Positions 38,371-47,586 of a stretch of DNA of 58,066 nucleotides are shown here, piece by piece. The DNA lies in NCBI GenBank assembly GCA_937124615.1, contig CAKZKR010000051.1, positions 1 to 58,066 of the forward strand, written 5' to 3'. The stretch is from an uncultured bacterium (GTDB lineage Bacteria > Hydrogenedentota > Hydrogenedentia > Hydrogenedentales > Hydrogenedentaceae). The translations under genes and the position numbers were made by a program. The notes under the pieces were generated by a model that was given only the letters and a program-made list of their open reading frames with translations, ran no database searches and was not told the DNA's origin. Each line of letters begins with the position of its first letter. Position 1 is the first letter of the stretch.

Positions 38371-40269
38371 TCATTGAGTATTACGGGTATCACTGACAGA
38401 TTTCAACATATCATAAACAAGGTCAACCAATTCCTGTTTTACCAGATACACCCCCTGTTTCCCCTCTTTCTTTGCCCAGCGATAGCGAGAATCAGCGTCA
38501 TTTACCGAACCTATAGATAATGCTCCCACCATACTATTTTGAGTTTGTTTTGGGTCTACAAGTTTAATAGCAATTGTCAAAATAGCATTCGCAACTTTTG
38601 CTTCATCTTCTTTTTGATTGCTTACATCACCAGCAGTTAATGTGGACATATACCGGAGCAAACGAAGCAAATCCCCTTGATTTGTTAGTGTTTTGTTTCC
38701 TGGCTGTTTAACGGTCCACTGCCCATCCGATTGATAAAACACAAAAGTATTTGAATCCTTTGTTATATCAATTTCCTGTACATCTGATGGAGAAAATCTA
38801 TACAAAAGTAAACTTCGAAAATTTTCCGGACGAACCCAAATCTGTGAAATCACATCATTTGATATAATCCCAACTTCGCCCGTATCACAATTAATATATG
38901 AATGCAAATGATCATCCGGTACAGGGATATATCGAATCTCTAAAGTTCCCCCATCTTCCATAGTAAACCGCAATATATTTTTTGAATTATTTAATCCACG
39001 CTCTTCCCATGTCCCTCCTGGAAAACTCTGTATCTCCACACTTTTTAACTTACCAAGATAATTATTAATACTCATTACATCAACATCATCTAATGGGGGT
39101 TGGGACATTACCCATCCTTTCTCTTTTGTTTTCTCAAGAATAAAAACAGATTGAGCTTCATCGATTCTCTCAATCTTATTAACATTAGCCAGTTCATTTA
39201 TAAAAATTTTTCGATTTCTAAAACTTTCCGGAGAGCGAGGTAACAATTGTAAAAATTGGGGGTCTAACAAAAAAACAGAATTTTGACCGGACAACTTAGC
39301 AAATAGTCCTGTGCACTCCGATAACTTTAACCGTTTCCTTTTTTCCTTATCTTTTTCTTGGATACTTTGCCCCGCAGTTTGCATCCCTCCCAGAAACACA
39401 GTTTGAGGTTTCCTGTTTTTCGCATCAAAATATGTTAATCGACATCTTGGAGGGTCTAATCCATAATCCGATAAACTCTCCGGACTGTCAATAAAGTCCC
39501 TTCCTATCCCATATTGTATCTCAGAAGCGAGAGCATTAACGGCCTCCTGGTCCGCAAGACCTTTACCCGGCGATATAATTTGCCAGGGAGATTTCTCATC
39601 CTTTCGCTCCATGATAACTACCGTGGATTCTTCACCAATTTTAGGAATATAACTTGTATCCTGCATTTCATCGTCTTCTGTCCATATTCGAGCATATTCA
39701 ATGCGAACTAATGGAATTTCCCGCTCTTCAACTAAAAATCGGAATCGTAAGTCCTCCAGCGAACGATTTAACTCAAAAAATTGTTTATCATCTACTAAAA
39801 AAACTGTTTGCCCATCCATTGTAGCGTAACGATAAGAGTTTGTTGGGTCAGGAAAACCGAATGTTAACTCCACGGGTTCTTTCATTCCATCAACCACGGC
39901 CTTTACAATAAGACTGGGCTTATGCAAACCGTACGCAGTTTTATCTTCTACTTTTTCCAGCAATGTCCTTTGATTCTTCAATTCAGAAAAATTTTTTGCA
40001 ACTCGTTCCCACATCAACTGAAATGCTGGAATGTCTGAAGAAGGTTTTTCAAAGTTCCACTTACCATCTGCATCTTTTTTAGCAACACATAGTGCCTTAC
40101 CTGCCTGCTGGATATGAATTTCACGAACAGATTGAGGTTCAAAAGAAAAAATTTTCTTTATCTCTTCTTGAGTTATGCGTTGTTCTTCTTTTCTCCAATC
40201 TAAAAAACAATAAAAAGTAATAAGACATATAAAAATGGCTATTAAGATAAAGGTGTTACGCCATTTCAC
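38371..40269 (-). CDS. DUF4340-type membrane-anchored protein of an ABC exporter operon
   Basis: The start is taken as GTG 40269: AAGGAGG lies 8 bp upstream, and the codon overlaps the stop of the upstream GldG-like gene as GTGA; a longer reading to 40356 would lie inside that gene. The protein (632 residues) starts with one membrane helix (TFILIAIFICLITFYCFLDW), followed by a large soluble region with repeats resembling DUF4340, such as GKWNFEKPSSDIPAFQ and DKTAYGLHKPSLIVKAV, and later QWTVKQPGNKTLTNQGDLL. DUF4340 proteins commonly sit after GldG-like and ABC-2 permease genes; their biochemical role is not established. It is the last gene of the four-gene operon. Confidence 0.85.
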   Translation of the reverse strand: MKWRNTFILIAIFICLITFYCFLDWRKEEQRITQEEIKKIFSFEPQSVREIHIQQAGKALCVAKKDADGKWNFEKPSSDIPAFQLMWERVAKNFSELKNQRTLLEKVEDKTAYGLHKPSLIVKAVVDGMKEPVELTFGFPDPTNSYRYATMDGQTVFLVDDKQFFELNRSLEDLRFRFLVEEREIPLVRIEYARIWTEDDEMQDTSYIPKIGEESTVVIMERKDEKSPWQIISPGKGLADQEAVNALASEIQYGIGRDFIDSPESLSDYGLDPPRCRLTYFDAKNRKPQTVFLGGMQTAGQSIQEKDKEKRKRLKLSECTGLFAKLSGQNSVFLLDPQFLQLLPRSPESFRNRKIFINELANVNKIERIDEAQSVFILEKTKEKGWVMSQPPLDDVDVMSINNYLGKLKSVEIQSFPGGTWEERGLNNSKNILRFTMEDGGTLEIRYIPVPDDHLHSYINCDTGEVGIISNDVISQIWVRPENFRSLLLYRFSPSDVQEIDITKDSNTFVFYQSDGQWTVKQPGNKTLTNQGDLLRLLRYMSTLTAGDVSNQKEDEAKVANAILTIAIKLVDPKQTQNSMVGALSIGSVNDADSRYRWAKKEGKQGVYLVKQELVDLVYDMLKSVSDTRNTQ

Positions 40270-41930
40270 TGTCGTTTCCTCCTTATAAAATAAACAAGAA
40301 TACCTGCAATTAAAACAATCTGCGGAGTTAACATAACCGAACACCAAACCAACCACCGTCTCTGTAAACTTGAAAGGACAATAGGCTTGTCTTCTTTTGC
40401 ACTTGGACGAATTGCTATTAATTCATCATGTTCTGTAAGCCATGCCAAACTATTTAATAGAAAATTTATATGTCCCCCAATACTTATCCGCTCATTGGTA
40501 ATAAAATCCGCATCTCCCACAATTACAAAACGACTTCGCTTCTTTGTTCCATCGGGCTGTTCTTTTGTTCGTATCCCTGCGACGGATACATAAAGAGGAC
40601 CTTCTTTTTCACCGGGTTCATATTTTACAGTTCCACCTTCTGCTAAACGAGAAATATCGGTTTCTGCCCAAAACTCGGGTAGCGTTCGTAGTAAAGGGAA
40701 AACCTGTAAATTATCGGGTACCTTCTCCACTGGGTCAACCGTTCGAACGGCCCTCCATAATAAAGGCTGGTCCATTCGCTGTGTAATTGGATGGTCAATC
40801 CGCATGGATCCACGAAAATCCATGAAATCTTTTTCTATATTTTCAAAAGGTTGTGGATCCGAACGCAATTCAATTTCCCATGGATTTTTTCTCTGGACAG
40901 TGAATACAATATCCGAACCAACATCAACCCCCAACTGTTCTTTTAACCAGGGACGCAAATTTTCTGCACCACTTCTTCCCAAACGGACACTTATCCATGG
41001 TTCAAAAAAAACAATTAGCCGTCCACCCCCATTAATAAAATCAGATAGGGCCTTTAATTCTTCACTATTTAAATCCCCCTTCGGGTTGTGAATTATTACT
41101 ACTTCATAATCTTTAGGTATCTCCGGAAGTTCAATACTTATCTGAAAAGGTTCAATTTTATAAGATTCCCCTTCTATAATTTTTTTTACTGTGGAAAGCC
41201 CACCTGGATTCGGGTCATCAACAGGGGTCTCGTTATGTCCTGTTAAATATCCTATCTTTGTCTCGGTTTCTTTTAATACACTAATTAATGCCTGAGTAAA
41301 CTCTCTTTCTTCCATTCGCGGATTTGCACCACTCAACATAATAACACGTTGTCGATTCCCACACTTCAACACAATAGTACCCTGAGTAGACGCATGTGTT
41401 ATTTCCAACGCCTCCAGACGAGCCCGGTCTATCTGCGGGTCTAAAACCTCCACATTCAAAAATGGCGTGTACTTTTTGCACTGTTCCAGAAAGCGAAGGG
41501 TCTTATCCCGAGCAATTACAACAGATTCTTCATCCACATTTATAAAGAAACACAAAACCTTTACCTCTTTGTTCATGGATTGTAAAATTTTGACAATTTG
41601 TGGAGAAAGAGTTCGGCGACCTTCCTGCGTCAGGTCAATAGATACATCCCACCTTAAAACAAATGCATATAAAACAATACAAATACCCAAAAACGCCAAT
41701 GTTGAAAGAACTGCATTCAATCCAGACACAGAATGCCCGGACCAACCGGACTCTGTAGCAATGTTCCAAAACATAAGTACCAACCACACAATTCCTGAAA
41801 CAAAAAATACCCCCCCAAAGAACAAAACCCAGATATTAAATACTTCTTGTTTCCATACTACATAATTTAATACTACAAGCAAACTAAATACCGAAACGAT
41901 ACCCGCATATTTTTTTAAATACTTTTCCAT
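40266..41930 (-). CDS. GldG-like auxiliary protein of an ABC exporter
   Basis: At 554 residues, it has membrane helices at the N-terminus (about 8-30, 34-58, 72-92) and a last one near the C-terminus (LTPQIVLIAGILVYFI) with an RRKRQ end. The large extracytoplasmic part opens DLTQEGRRTLSPQIVKIL, the conserved start of the GldG / ABC_transp_aux domain, and includes the flavodoxin-like segment YEVVIIHNPKGDLNSEEL with FINGGGRLIVFFEPW. In Flavobacteria GldG works with GldA and GldF in gliding, but homologues are common in non-gliding bacteria, so no gliding role is claimed. It follows the permease gene by 16 bp. Confidence 0.88.
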   Translation of the reverse strand: MEKYLKKYAGIVSVFSLLVVLNYVVWKQEVFNIWVLFFGGVFFVSGIVWLVLMFWNIATESGWSGHSVSGLNAVLSTLAFLGICIVLYAFVLRWDVSIDLTQEGRRTLSPQIVKILQSMNKEVKVLCFFINVDEESVVIARDKTLRFLEQCKKYTPFLNVEVLDPQIDRARLEALEITHASTQGTIVLKCGNRQRVIMLSGANPRMEEREFTQALISVLKETETKIGYLTGHNETPVDDPNPGGLSTVKKIIEGESYKIEPFQISIELPEIPKDYEVVIIHNPKGDLNSEELKALSDFINGGGRLIVFFEPWISVRLGRSGAENLRPWLKEQLGVDVGSDIVFTVQRKNPWEIELRSDPQPFENIEKDFMDFRGSMRIDHPITQRMDQPLLWRAVRTVDPVEKVPDNLQVFPLLRTLPEFWAETDISRLAEGGTVKYEPGEKEGPLYVSVAGIRTKEQPDGTKKRSRFVIVGDADFITNERISIGGHINFLLNSLAWLTEHDELIAIRPSAKEDKPIVLSSLQRRWLVWCSVMLTPQIVLIAGILVYFIRRKRQ

Positions 41931-41946
41931 CTAACAATATCAACTC

Positions 41947-42777
41947 CTACTTTCTCCAGTTCCTTGATTCCAAAGAACGGAATGTTAGAAAAATGAAGAA
42001 TGCTGTACAAAGTAAATAATAGGAAATATCTTTCGGTTCCAATATACCCAAAGCCATATTCTTCGCATGATTGTCCAGCGGTAATTCTAATAATAGAGCA
42101 CGAAATAACCCATATATTTTTTCAACAACATTTTTTAATAGTAAAGGGAAGGTGTTTGGAAGTGGAGCCACTGCAGGCAATTTTTCCGCTACATTACCAA
42201 TAATAAACATAATTAAATAAACACCAAAACTTACCAGTCCCGCTGTAATAGGATAAGTTATTAGTGAAGAAATAAATAAGCCTATACTCAACACAGCCAT
42301 TCCCATTAGAAAGACAGAACATAATCCAAATAACAAAACACTCCATTCTACCTCAGTAAATGGAAGCAACAAAAAAACATTCAAGGCAATAAGAATAACT
42401 GCGAATAACAAAACCGTCAGCGCAGAGGAGAATTTTCCAAAAATAATATCCCTATCATGAAGCGGATAGGTTAAAAGCAATTCCATCGTCCCCCGGTGGT
42501 ACTCCTCTGAGAACAACCGCATAGTAATAATAGGTGATAAAAACATTATCATAATACCACAAAACACAAAATATGGGCTTAAAAATGTCTCCTCAAAATC
42601 AGGAACAGATGAATATCCGAACTGGGATGGAGATTGGGAAATCTGTACATAAGTTAGAAATGATAAGACAAACGCTGTTCCCGTTAACAACGCAATCAAT
42701 CCTAATATTACATAGCCGGAAGGAGTCACAAAAAAACTTATAAATTCTCTTTTCCCAATCGTCAATACAGACTTCAT
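41947..42777 (-). CDS. ABC-2 type permease (GldF-like)
   Basis: The 276-residue protein is a membrane permease with about six helices. It opens with ILTIGKREFISFFVTPSGY-like sequence (first residues MKSVLTIGKREFISFF), typical of ABC-2 permeases of the GldF/NosY type, and contains ITMRLFSEEYHRGTMELLL, the conserved segment where the permease contacts the ATPase (EExxxGTxExLL). It is 4 bp after the ATPase gene. With GldG-like and DUF4340 proteins it forms an exporter of unknown substrate. A membrane helix is visible next to the N-terminus (YVILGLIALLTGTAFVLSF) and several more follow. Confidence 0.9.
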   Translation of the reverse strand: MKSVLTIGKREFISFFVTPSGYVILGLIALLTGTAFVLSFLTYVQISQSPSQFGYSSVPDFEETFLSPYFVFCGIMIMFLSPIITMRLFSEEYHRGTMELLLTYPLHDRDIIFGKFSSALTVLLFAVILIALNVFLLLPFTEVEWSVLLFGLCSVFLMGMAVLSIGLFISSLITYPITAGLVSFGVYLIMFIIGNVAEKLPAVAPLPNTFPLLLKNVVEKIYGLFRALLLELPLDNHAKNMALGILEPKDISYYLLCTAFFIFLTFRSLESRNWRK

Positions 42778-42781
42778 TGTT

Positions 42782-43498
42782 TTATCTTATTCCTTCTTTT
42801 GATATAGCCTTTAAAAATGCTTGTTCAATCTCACCCGACGGTCGTGAAGGATCAATTGTAATCTCGGCTGCAATCTTACCCATATTCAGAATTAAAGCAC
42901 GCGAACACAACAACGACACTTCCGACAAAATATGTGTGCTCAAAAGAACTGTATGTTTCCCCCCAAAATTTTTTATCAATTCACGAATTTCAACAACCTG
43001 TTGAGGGTCCAACCCAACCGTAGGCTCATCTAGAATAATCACCGGCGGAGAACCAACCAACGCTTGAGCCAATCCTAACCGTTGTCGATACCCCTTCGAC
43101 AACACACCCACCACTCGATTATATACCTCCTCCAAACCACAAGTGTGAACAACCTCATCCACTGCATTTTTCCATTCCCCTGACGACAATCCTTTTATCC
43201 CGGCTACAAATTTCAGAAATGACTTCACGGTCATTTCATCATACAATGGAACCCGCTCCGGCAAATAACCAATTAACCGTTTTGCTTCCAACGGATACTC
43301 ATGAACCTCGTATTTCCCAATCTTTGCTATCCCATAACTTGCCGGCATAAACCCCGTAAGAATACGCATCATAGTGCTTTTCCCGGCTCCATTAGGACCT
43401 AACAGCCCAACCCGCTCCCCCTCACAAATAGAAAAAGACACCTCTTTCAACGCACAAAACGAACCATAATATTTTGTTAACTTTTGAACTTCAATCAT
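42782..43498 (-). CDS. ABC transporter ATPase (GldA-like)
   Basis: ATG 43498 is chosen over the in-frame TTG at 43504. The 238-residue protein has all ABC ATPase motifs: Walker A GPNGAGKST at residues 34-42, Q-loop region RLIGYLPERVPLYDEM, signature VLSKGYRQRLGLAQAL, Walker B VIILDEPTVGLDP and the H-loop STHILSE. The RLIGYLPE and LYDEMTV wording is typical of the GldA/CcmA-like subfamily partnering ABC-2 permeases. It heads the operon and energises the permease next to it. Upstream (43499-43759) is a divergent promoter region shared with the small CxxC gene. Confidence 0.94.
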   Translation of the reverse strand: MIEVQKLTKYYGSFCALKEVSFSICEGERVGLLGPNGAGKSTMMRILTGFMPASYGIAKIGKYEVHEYPLEAKRLIGYLPERVPLYDEMTVKSFLKFVAGIKGLSSGEWKNAVDEVVHTCGLEEVYNRVVGVLSKGYRQRLGLAQALVGSPPVIILDEPTVGLDPQQVVEIRELIKNFGGKHTVLLSTHILSEVSLLCSRALILNMGKIAAEITIDPSRPSGEIEQAFLKAISKEGIR

Positions 43499-43602
43499 AA
43501 CCAATCATTCCATTTGTCTTTTCGACAAAAAACTTACTAAACTCGATAAACTATTGACAATATTACAATAGGTAGACAAATAAAAAAGGTATATTTTACC
43601 CA

Positions 43603-43619
43603 AAAAGAGGAACTCTTTT
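43603..43619. repeat. Short perfect inverted repeat in a divergent promoter region
   Basis: AAAAGAG and CTCTTTT flank a three-base spacer between the divergent ABC exporter operon and the small CxxC gene. It could be an operator or a small hairpin; the length is too short to be confident in an AT-rich region. Confidence 0.3.
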
Positions 43620-43708
43620 CCGATAAAAACGCCATTCCATTTAAATTATATGACCATACTCTATTGATTCTCAACACCTTAAATCAAATCCCCATTTCTA
43701 AAAAATTG

Positions 43709-43724
43709 TGGCACAAAATATGCT
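43709..43724 (+). promoter_or_regulatory. Sigma-54-like (-24/-12) promoter
   Basis: TGGCAC, five bases, then ATGCT matches the sigma-54 pattern TGGCAC-N5-TTGCA at all but a few positions. The GG (43710-43711) and GC (43722-43723) pairs are exactly 12 bp apart, as required. The expected start of transcription is near 43735, about 25 nt before ATG 43760. No sigma-70 pair with proper spacing was seen here. Confidence 0.55.
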
Positions 43725-43759
43725 TGTAAATGTATAGCAAAATAAAGAAAGGATGTAGT

Positions 43760-43960
43760 ATGATAGTTCAATGTTGTGTATGCGGTAAAATTCGACATGA
43801 TGCCCGATGGATCATTCCCACTCACCAACAATTAAAAAACGAGCAAATAAGCCATACTTACTGTCCCTTATGTGCCCACAAAACCATCACTGAATATCGC
43901 AAAAACCGCACTCTTCTCCTCTCGCCCATAATCCCAAAAACGACTCCCCAATCTTGTTAA
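43760..43960 (+). CDS. Small CxxC zinc-ribbon-like protein
   Basis: ATG 43760 has AAAGGA 7 bp upstream; an in-frame ATG at 43730 overlaps the predicted promoter. The 66-residue product has Cys5, Cys6 and Cys8, then Cys35 and Cys38. The wording CxxCGKIRHDARW ... SHTYCPLC closely resembles the short cysteine tail found at the C-terminus of many response regulators and PAS/GAF sensor proteins (CxxCKKIRDD.G.W ... SHGICPxC). Here it stands alone without a receiver domain. Metal binding by the two CxxC pairs is likely; function is unknown. It stands divergent to the ABC operon and follows a sigma-54-like promoter. Confidence 0.65.
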   Translation: MIVQCCVCGKIRHDARWIIPTHQQLKNEQISHTYCPLCAHKTITEYRKNRTLLLSPIIPKTTPQSC

Positions 43961-44620
43961 TCCAAAAATTAACCATCACGAAACAAAACTATAAGTAAAT
44001 CCAAATAATCATAAAATTTATGTCCAAAAACTTTTCTCGAACTCATTAATTACTTCAACAAATAATTTATCCCAATATTTCAAATTACATAGATTAAAAC
44101 AAACCGTCCCTCTCCTTTCAAACCCTACCTTTTTTTCTTCAATAAAACCAACTATTATGAAATAAGTATCTTAGCCCTACTCTCATATAAAACAACCTTA
44201 TCTATTCAAATATCCTATAAAAACCAGTAAATACTACCGATGTAAAACACTTAACATCATAAATAAACTGCTACCTCCCCCAACGATATATAAACCCAAA
44301 AATAATGAAATACCTAATCTCTCATTATTCCATCTCCTAAAACGGCATAACCTTCAATTAATAAATTCATTCTACATATAATCAATAATGATGCTATCCT
44401 TTTTAGCAGTCCACTGTCCTTTGTGTTATTTACTCACATGTGGAATTTTTCCACTTACTATACAATACAACGAAAAAGCATTTGTCAAGCTTTTTAAAAG
44501 AAATTTATAAAAAATTTTTTCTGAGAAGGTTAAGGGATTATAATGTAAATCCTAAAATTTATATTTTAAAGTTATTTTTTTCTCTATCGTATCAATACAT
44601 AATTAAAGAAGGAATGCTTT
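43961..44620. other. 660-bp stretch without a recognisable gene
   Basis: The first 440 bases are rich in A, C and T and notably poor in G on the plus strand, with many stops in all frames. A 6-bp inverted repeat (GTGGAA/TTCCAC, 44440-44454) and a possible promoter (44482-44511) lie near the right end. I see no tRNA, no conserved RNA structure and no coding remnant that I can name; decayed sequence is possible. Confidence 0.5.
44482..44511 (+). promoter_or_regulatory. Possible sigma-70 promoter for the GH-like operon
   Basis: TTGTCA (44482-44487) and TATAAA (44506-44511) are separated by 18 bp, 110 nt before ATG 44621. Both hexamers match consensus in five of six positions, but the region is AT-rich, so chance is not excluded. 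Confidence 0.4.
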
Positions 44621-47584
44621 ATGAAACGAGGGATTGGCTTTTGTTATTTATTATTTTGTTTCCTAACCATTAGTACATTTTTAAGTAGTGGTGAAGAAGT
44701 GCCGGAACCGGATTATTCTACCCCCTTGATTCGGTTTCCGGGACAGTGGCGGTTTTTATTACCAAAGGCAGGGATTATCCTGGTTCGGGACGATGAATTA
44801 GAAACTCTGTGCAATCCCGACGCGGAAATCAATATAAGCCTTACCCGCGAACCGAATATAACTACTTTACGAAAAATATGTGAAAATGCTCAGGCAAGAG
44901 GCATCCGAACCCTTACAATTGCTTTTGACCACTTTTTTGCACAATATCGTCCTGGACAAGATAAACCCCGTGAATGGACACCTGATAAAACGGAATATAT
45001 CGAGCGAATAGCAAAAATTAGCCAATTTGCCCAGTCCTACGGATTAGGTTTAGAGTTAAGCTTTCTTACCCCATTGGAATTAGGAGGAGAATTTAAGAAG
45101 GAGACCAGCGAATGTGGTATCTGGATGCATTTTGGTAAAGGACTGCGAGACCCGGAAACAGGCAAATACAGTGTTGAACTATGGAAACAGGAACGGTGGG
45201 CCAACAACAAAGGTCCTGTTGATATTGAATTTGCGGGAGTCCGCGTCTTCGCTTTCAATGAAAATTCTTATGGTAGACGATACCGTGTAGTAAACCCAAA
45301 GCAAATGGTGGAAATTAGTGATACGGTGAAAATAGAAGAATATTCATCCTTGAAAAATAAACATGGGGATTTTCTATCTACCAGAATTCGCATCTATGGC
45401 GAAGGGGCTATAGAGAAAACCCGTGGAAATCGCGTTCTGGTAGTGGTTCATTACAAAACCCCAGAAATGGACTACTTCAGCGAAAAGGCTTTACCTTATT
45501 TAAAATCTCTATGCGATAGATACCTTAACGCCGGCGTTAAAATCAATGCCCTTTACTCTGATGAAATGCATATTCAACAAGATTGGGCCTATTACAATCA
45601 TCACGATTTGGGTTCTTTCGCTTTGAGATATGTAAGCCTGGGATTTCAAAAAGCCTTCGCTCAAAGATATGGTGAACAATACGCAGACCTTGCTCCTTAT
45701 ATGATTTATTTTGTTCAAGGGCAGGATGTTTTTACTGATGACCTATTTGCACACGAACCGGTCCAACATATTATGCTACCCGGAATAGAAGGCATTCTTA
45801 AAACTACCTTGTTCCGGGCACAATATTATCGTTTTTTGCAAAACGGCGTGGTAGACCTCTTCACACAAGCAAAGAAATACTTAGAACATAAGATTGGGTA
45901 TCAATTAGAATCAAGGGCTCATGCCACATGGGCCGAAAGTCCCTCTTGTGATTTATGGAAAACAGAACAATGTTTGCCACAGGTAAACTACGCTTACGAG
46001 TACACCTCAAATTTCCTCTGGTCCAATACAGTACATCAAGCAAGTTCTGCCTGTCATGATTATTTTAAGTGGGGAGATTTCTTAACCGGTAATGGGAATG
46101 ACACAGCAGAAGGTGGATTCTTAGACCGAAATTATTATGGATTAGCATTAGGATGCTCCACAGGAGTTATTAACGATATACCTAATTCCTATTCTGCTCA
46201 CTGGGGTATGCCACATGAAATTGCTGATCGCAGACAAGCCCTTTGTGATGTTTATGGTAATGCTCCGTGGCTTCCATTTGCTATGGTAGAATATTTTGAA
46301 CATCGAGATACAGATGTATTATTCCTCTATCCCATTGACCTCGTGGCTTTTGATGAACGATTTGGAAGCCTAACTATTCAATACGGTTATGGAAATTATA
46401 TTACCGCAGAAAAATTAATGGAATTGGGTTCCTTTGAGAATGGAGTTTGCCGTATTAAAAATCGAAGTTATAAAACACTCGTAACATTATTTGAACCAAC
46501 CCCCCCCGAAGGTTTCATAGATAAAATTACTAATTTTGTAGCCAGTGGTGGAAATTTAATCTGGATAGGGACACCTCCAATATACGATTTTGCTGGGAAT
46601 AACATATTAGATAAATGGGAAAATCTAATGGGAATTAAAATCCTCCCTTCCAGATTCTACGGCTTTTCTGCAGTAGGGATGGATATAGATTTCAAAGAGC
46701 AACTTGATCATCTATCTCCTATGACGGTACTTACAGATTTCCCAATAGATTTTATTTACCCTATTCAATCCTTTGAGAATTCAACTCCAATTGCCATATG
46801 CAAAAATCATGTTATCGGAACACACAGACAAGTAAACAAAGGGAAAGCAGTATATTTGGGTTTCCGACCGAGAGATAACCAGAGTGCAAGTCATGGGAAA
46901 GAAACGCGGTGGCTTTTTGAGATTTTATCAGCGATGAACGCTTATCCTCCCTCCGGTGTTTTTGAAAATTATAACGACAACCCCGATTTTCTATCACGGA
47001 ACAACCCTTATATGTTTACCCGCTTCCCGAATGGAACCATTGCTGTTGCCCCTCACTATAAAGACATCGAAGAATGCTGGGAAGGAGGTTTCGCAAGAAA
47101 CCGCGAAAAAGATGAGCAAGTGGTAAAAGAACTAAATTTAAAACCCAATACTATTGAATTAACCGATTTCAAAGTATGGGGACATACCGTTTCTTATCAA
47201 GGAAACCGAGCAATGGCTTTCCGTTTTTCGGAAGGACACTTGCTGGCTTTTGCAGGTTCAGGGTCAAAAGAAATAACTATTAACGGGAAATCCTATATCT
47301 TTGCAGATAGCCCCGTTCATTATATCGCCTGGGCACCTGTTCCCAAAATTTGCTATGTAGAAAATGGGGCTATTGCAGCCATTTTTGTGAATGGCACCGG
47401 AAATATTTATATCCCCTTCAAATCTCCTGAAAACAAGCCTCTTGAAATCATAGCAGAAGGTCCAACTCCGGGAAGTGTAGGAGAAAAAATACCTTTTGAG
47501 TATTCAGAGTCAGATGGGAAACTAATAATTTCACTGACCCCGAATGTGCTAAACAAATTACTCTACATTGTTCCCAAATCTTAA
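44621..47584 (+). CDS. Secreted glycoside-hydrolase-like TIM-barrel protein, family unknown
   Basis: ATG 44621 has GAAGGA 8 bp upstream. The 987-residue protein begins with a signal peptide (GIGFCYLLFCFLTISTFLSS). An N-terminal region with beta/alpha alternation (EINISLTREPNITTLRKICE; RGIRTLTIAFDHFF) looks like a TIM barrel of the GH type. Asp314-Glu315 in NALYSDEMHIQQDWAYY could include the catalytic acid by analogy with clan GH-A enzymes, but the second acid was not identified. A later segment (LVTLFEPTPPEGFIDKITNF, about 615-660) resembles the glutamine-amidotransferase-like domain seen in GH42-type proteins, and a beta-rich C-terminus follows. Substrate unknown. It starts an operon with comF and a heptosyltransferase gene. 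Confidence 0.68.
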   Translation: MKRGIGFCYLLFCFLTISTFLSSGEEVPEPDYSTPLIRFPGQWRFLLPKAGIILVRDDELETLCNPDAEINISLTREPNITTLRKICENAQARGIRTLTIAFDHFFAQYRPGQDKPREWTPDKTEYIERIAKISQFAQSYGLGLELSFLTPLELGGEFKKETSECGIWMHFGKGLRDPETGKYSVELWKQERWANNKGPVDIEFAGVRVFAFNENSYGRRYRVVNPKQMVEISDTVKIEEYSSLKNKHGDFLSTRIRIYGEGAIEKTRGNRVLVVVHYKTPEMDYFSEKALPYLKSLCDRYLNAGVKINALYSDEMHIQQDWAYYNHHDLGSFALRYVSLGFQKAFAQRYGEQYADLAPYMIYFVQGQDVFTDDLFAHEPVQHIMLPGIEGILKTTLFRAQYYRFLQNGVVDLFTQAKKYLEHKIGYQLESRAHATWAESPSCDLWKTEQCLPQVNYAYEYTSNFLWSNTVHQASSACHDYFKWGDFLTGNGNDTAEGGFLDRNYYGLALGCSTGVINDIPNSYSAHWGMPHEIADRRQALCDVYGNAPWLPFAMVEYFEHRDTDVLFLYPIDLVAFDERFGSLTIQYGYGNYITAEKLMELGSFENGVCRIKNRSYKTLVTLFEPTPPEGFIDKITNFVASGGNLIWIGTPPIYDFAGNNILDKWENLMGIKILPSRFYGFSAVGMDIDFKEQLDHLSPMTVLTDFPIDFIYPIQSFENSTPIAICKNHVIGTHRQVNKGKAVYLGFRPRDNQSASHGKETRWLFEILSAMNAYPPSGVFENYNDNPDFLSRNNPYMFTRFPNGTIAVAPHYKDIEECWEGGFARNREKDEQVVKELNLKPNTIELTDFKVWGHTVSYQGNRAMAFRFSEGHLLAFAGSGSKEITINGKSYIFADSPVHYIAWAPVPKICYVENGAIAAIFVNGTGNIYIPFKSPENKPLEIIAEGPTPGSVGEKIPFEYSESDGKLIISLTPNVLNKLLYIVPKS

Positions 47585-47586
47585 TA

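Noticed and set aside
44440-44673. Small plus-strand open frame overlapping the GH-like gene start
   Set aside because: It has no ribosome site, is AT-driven in composition and runs into the GH-like gene in another frame.
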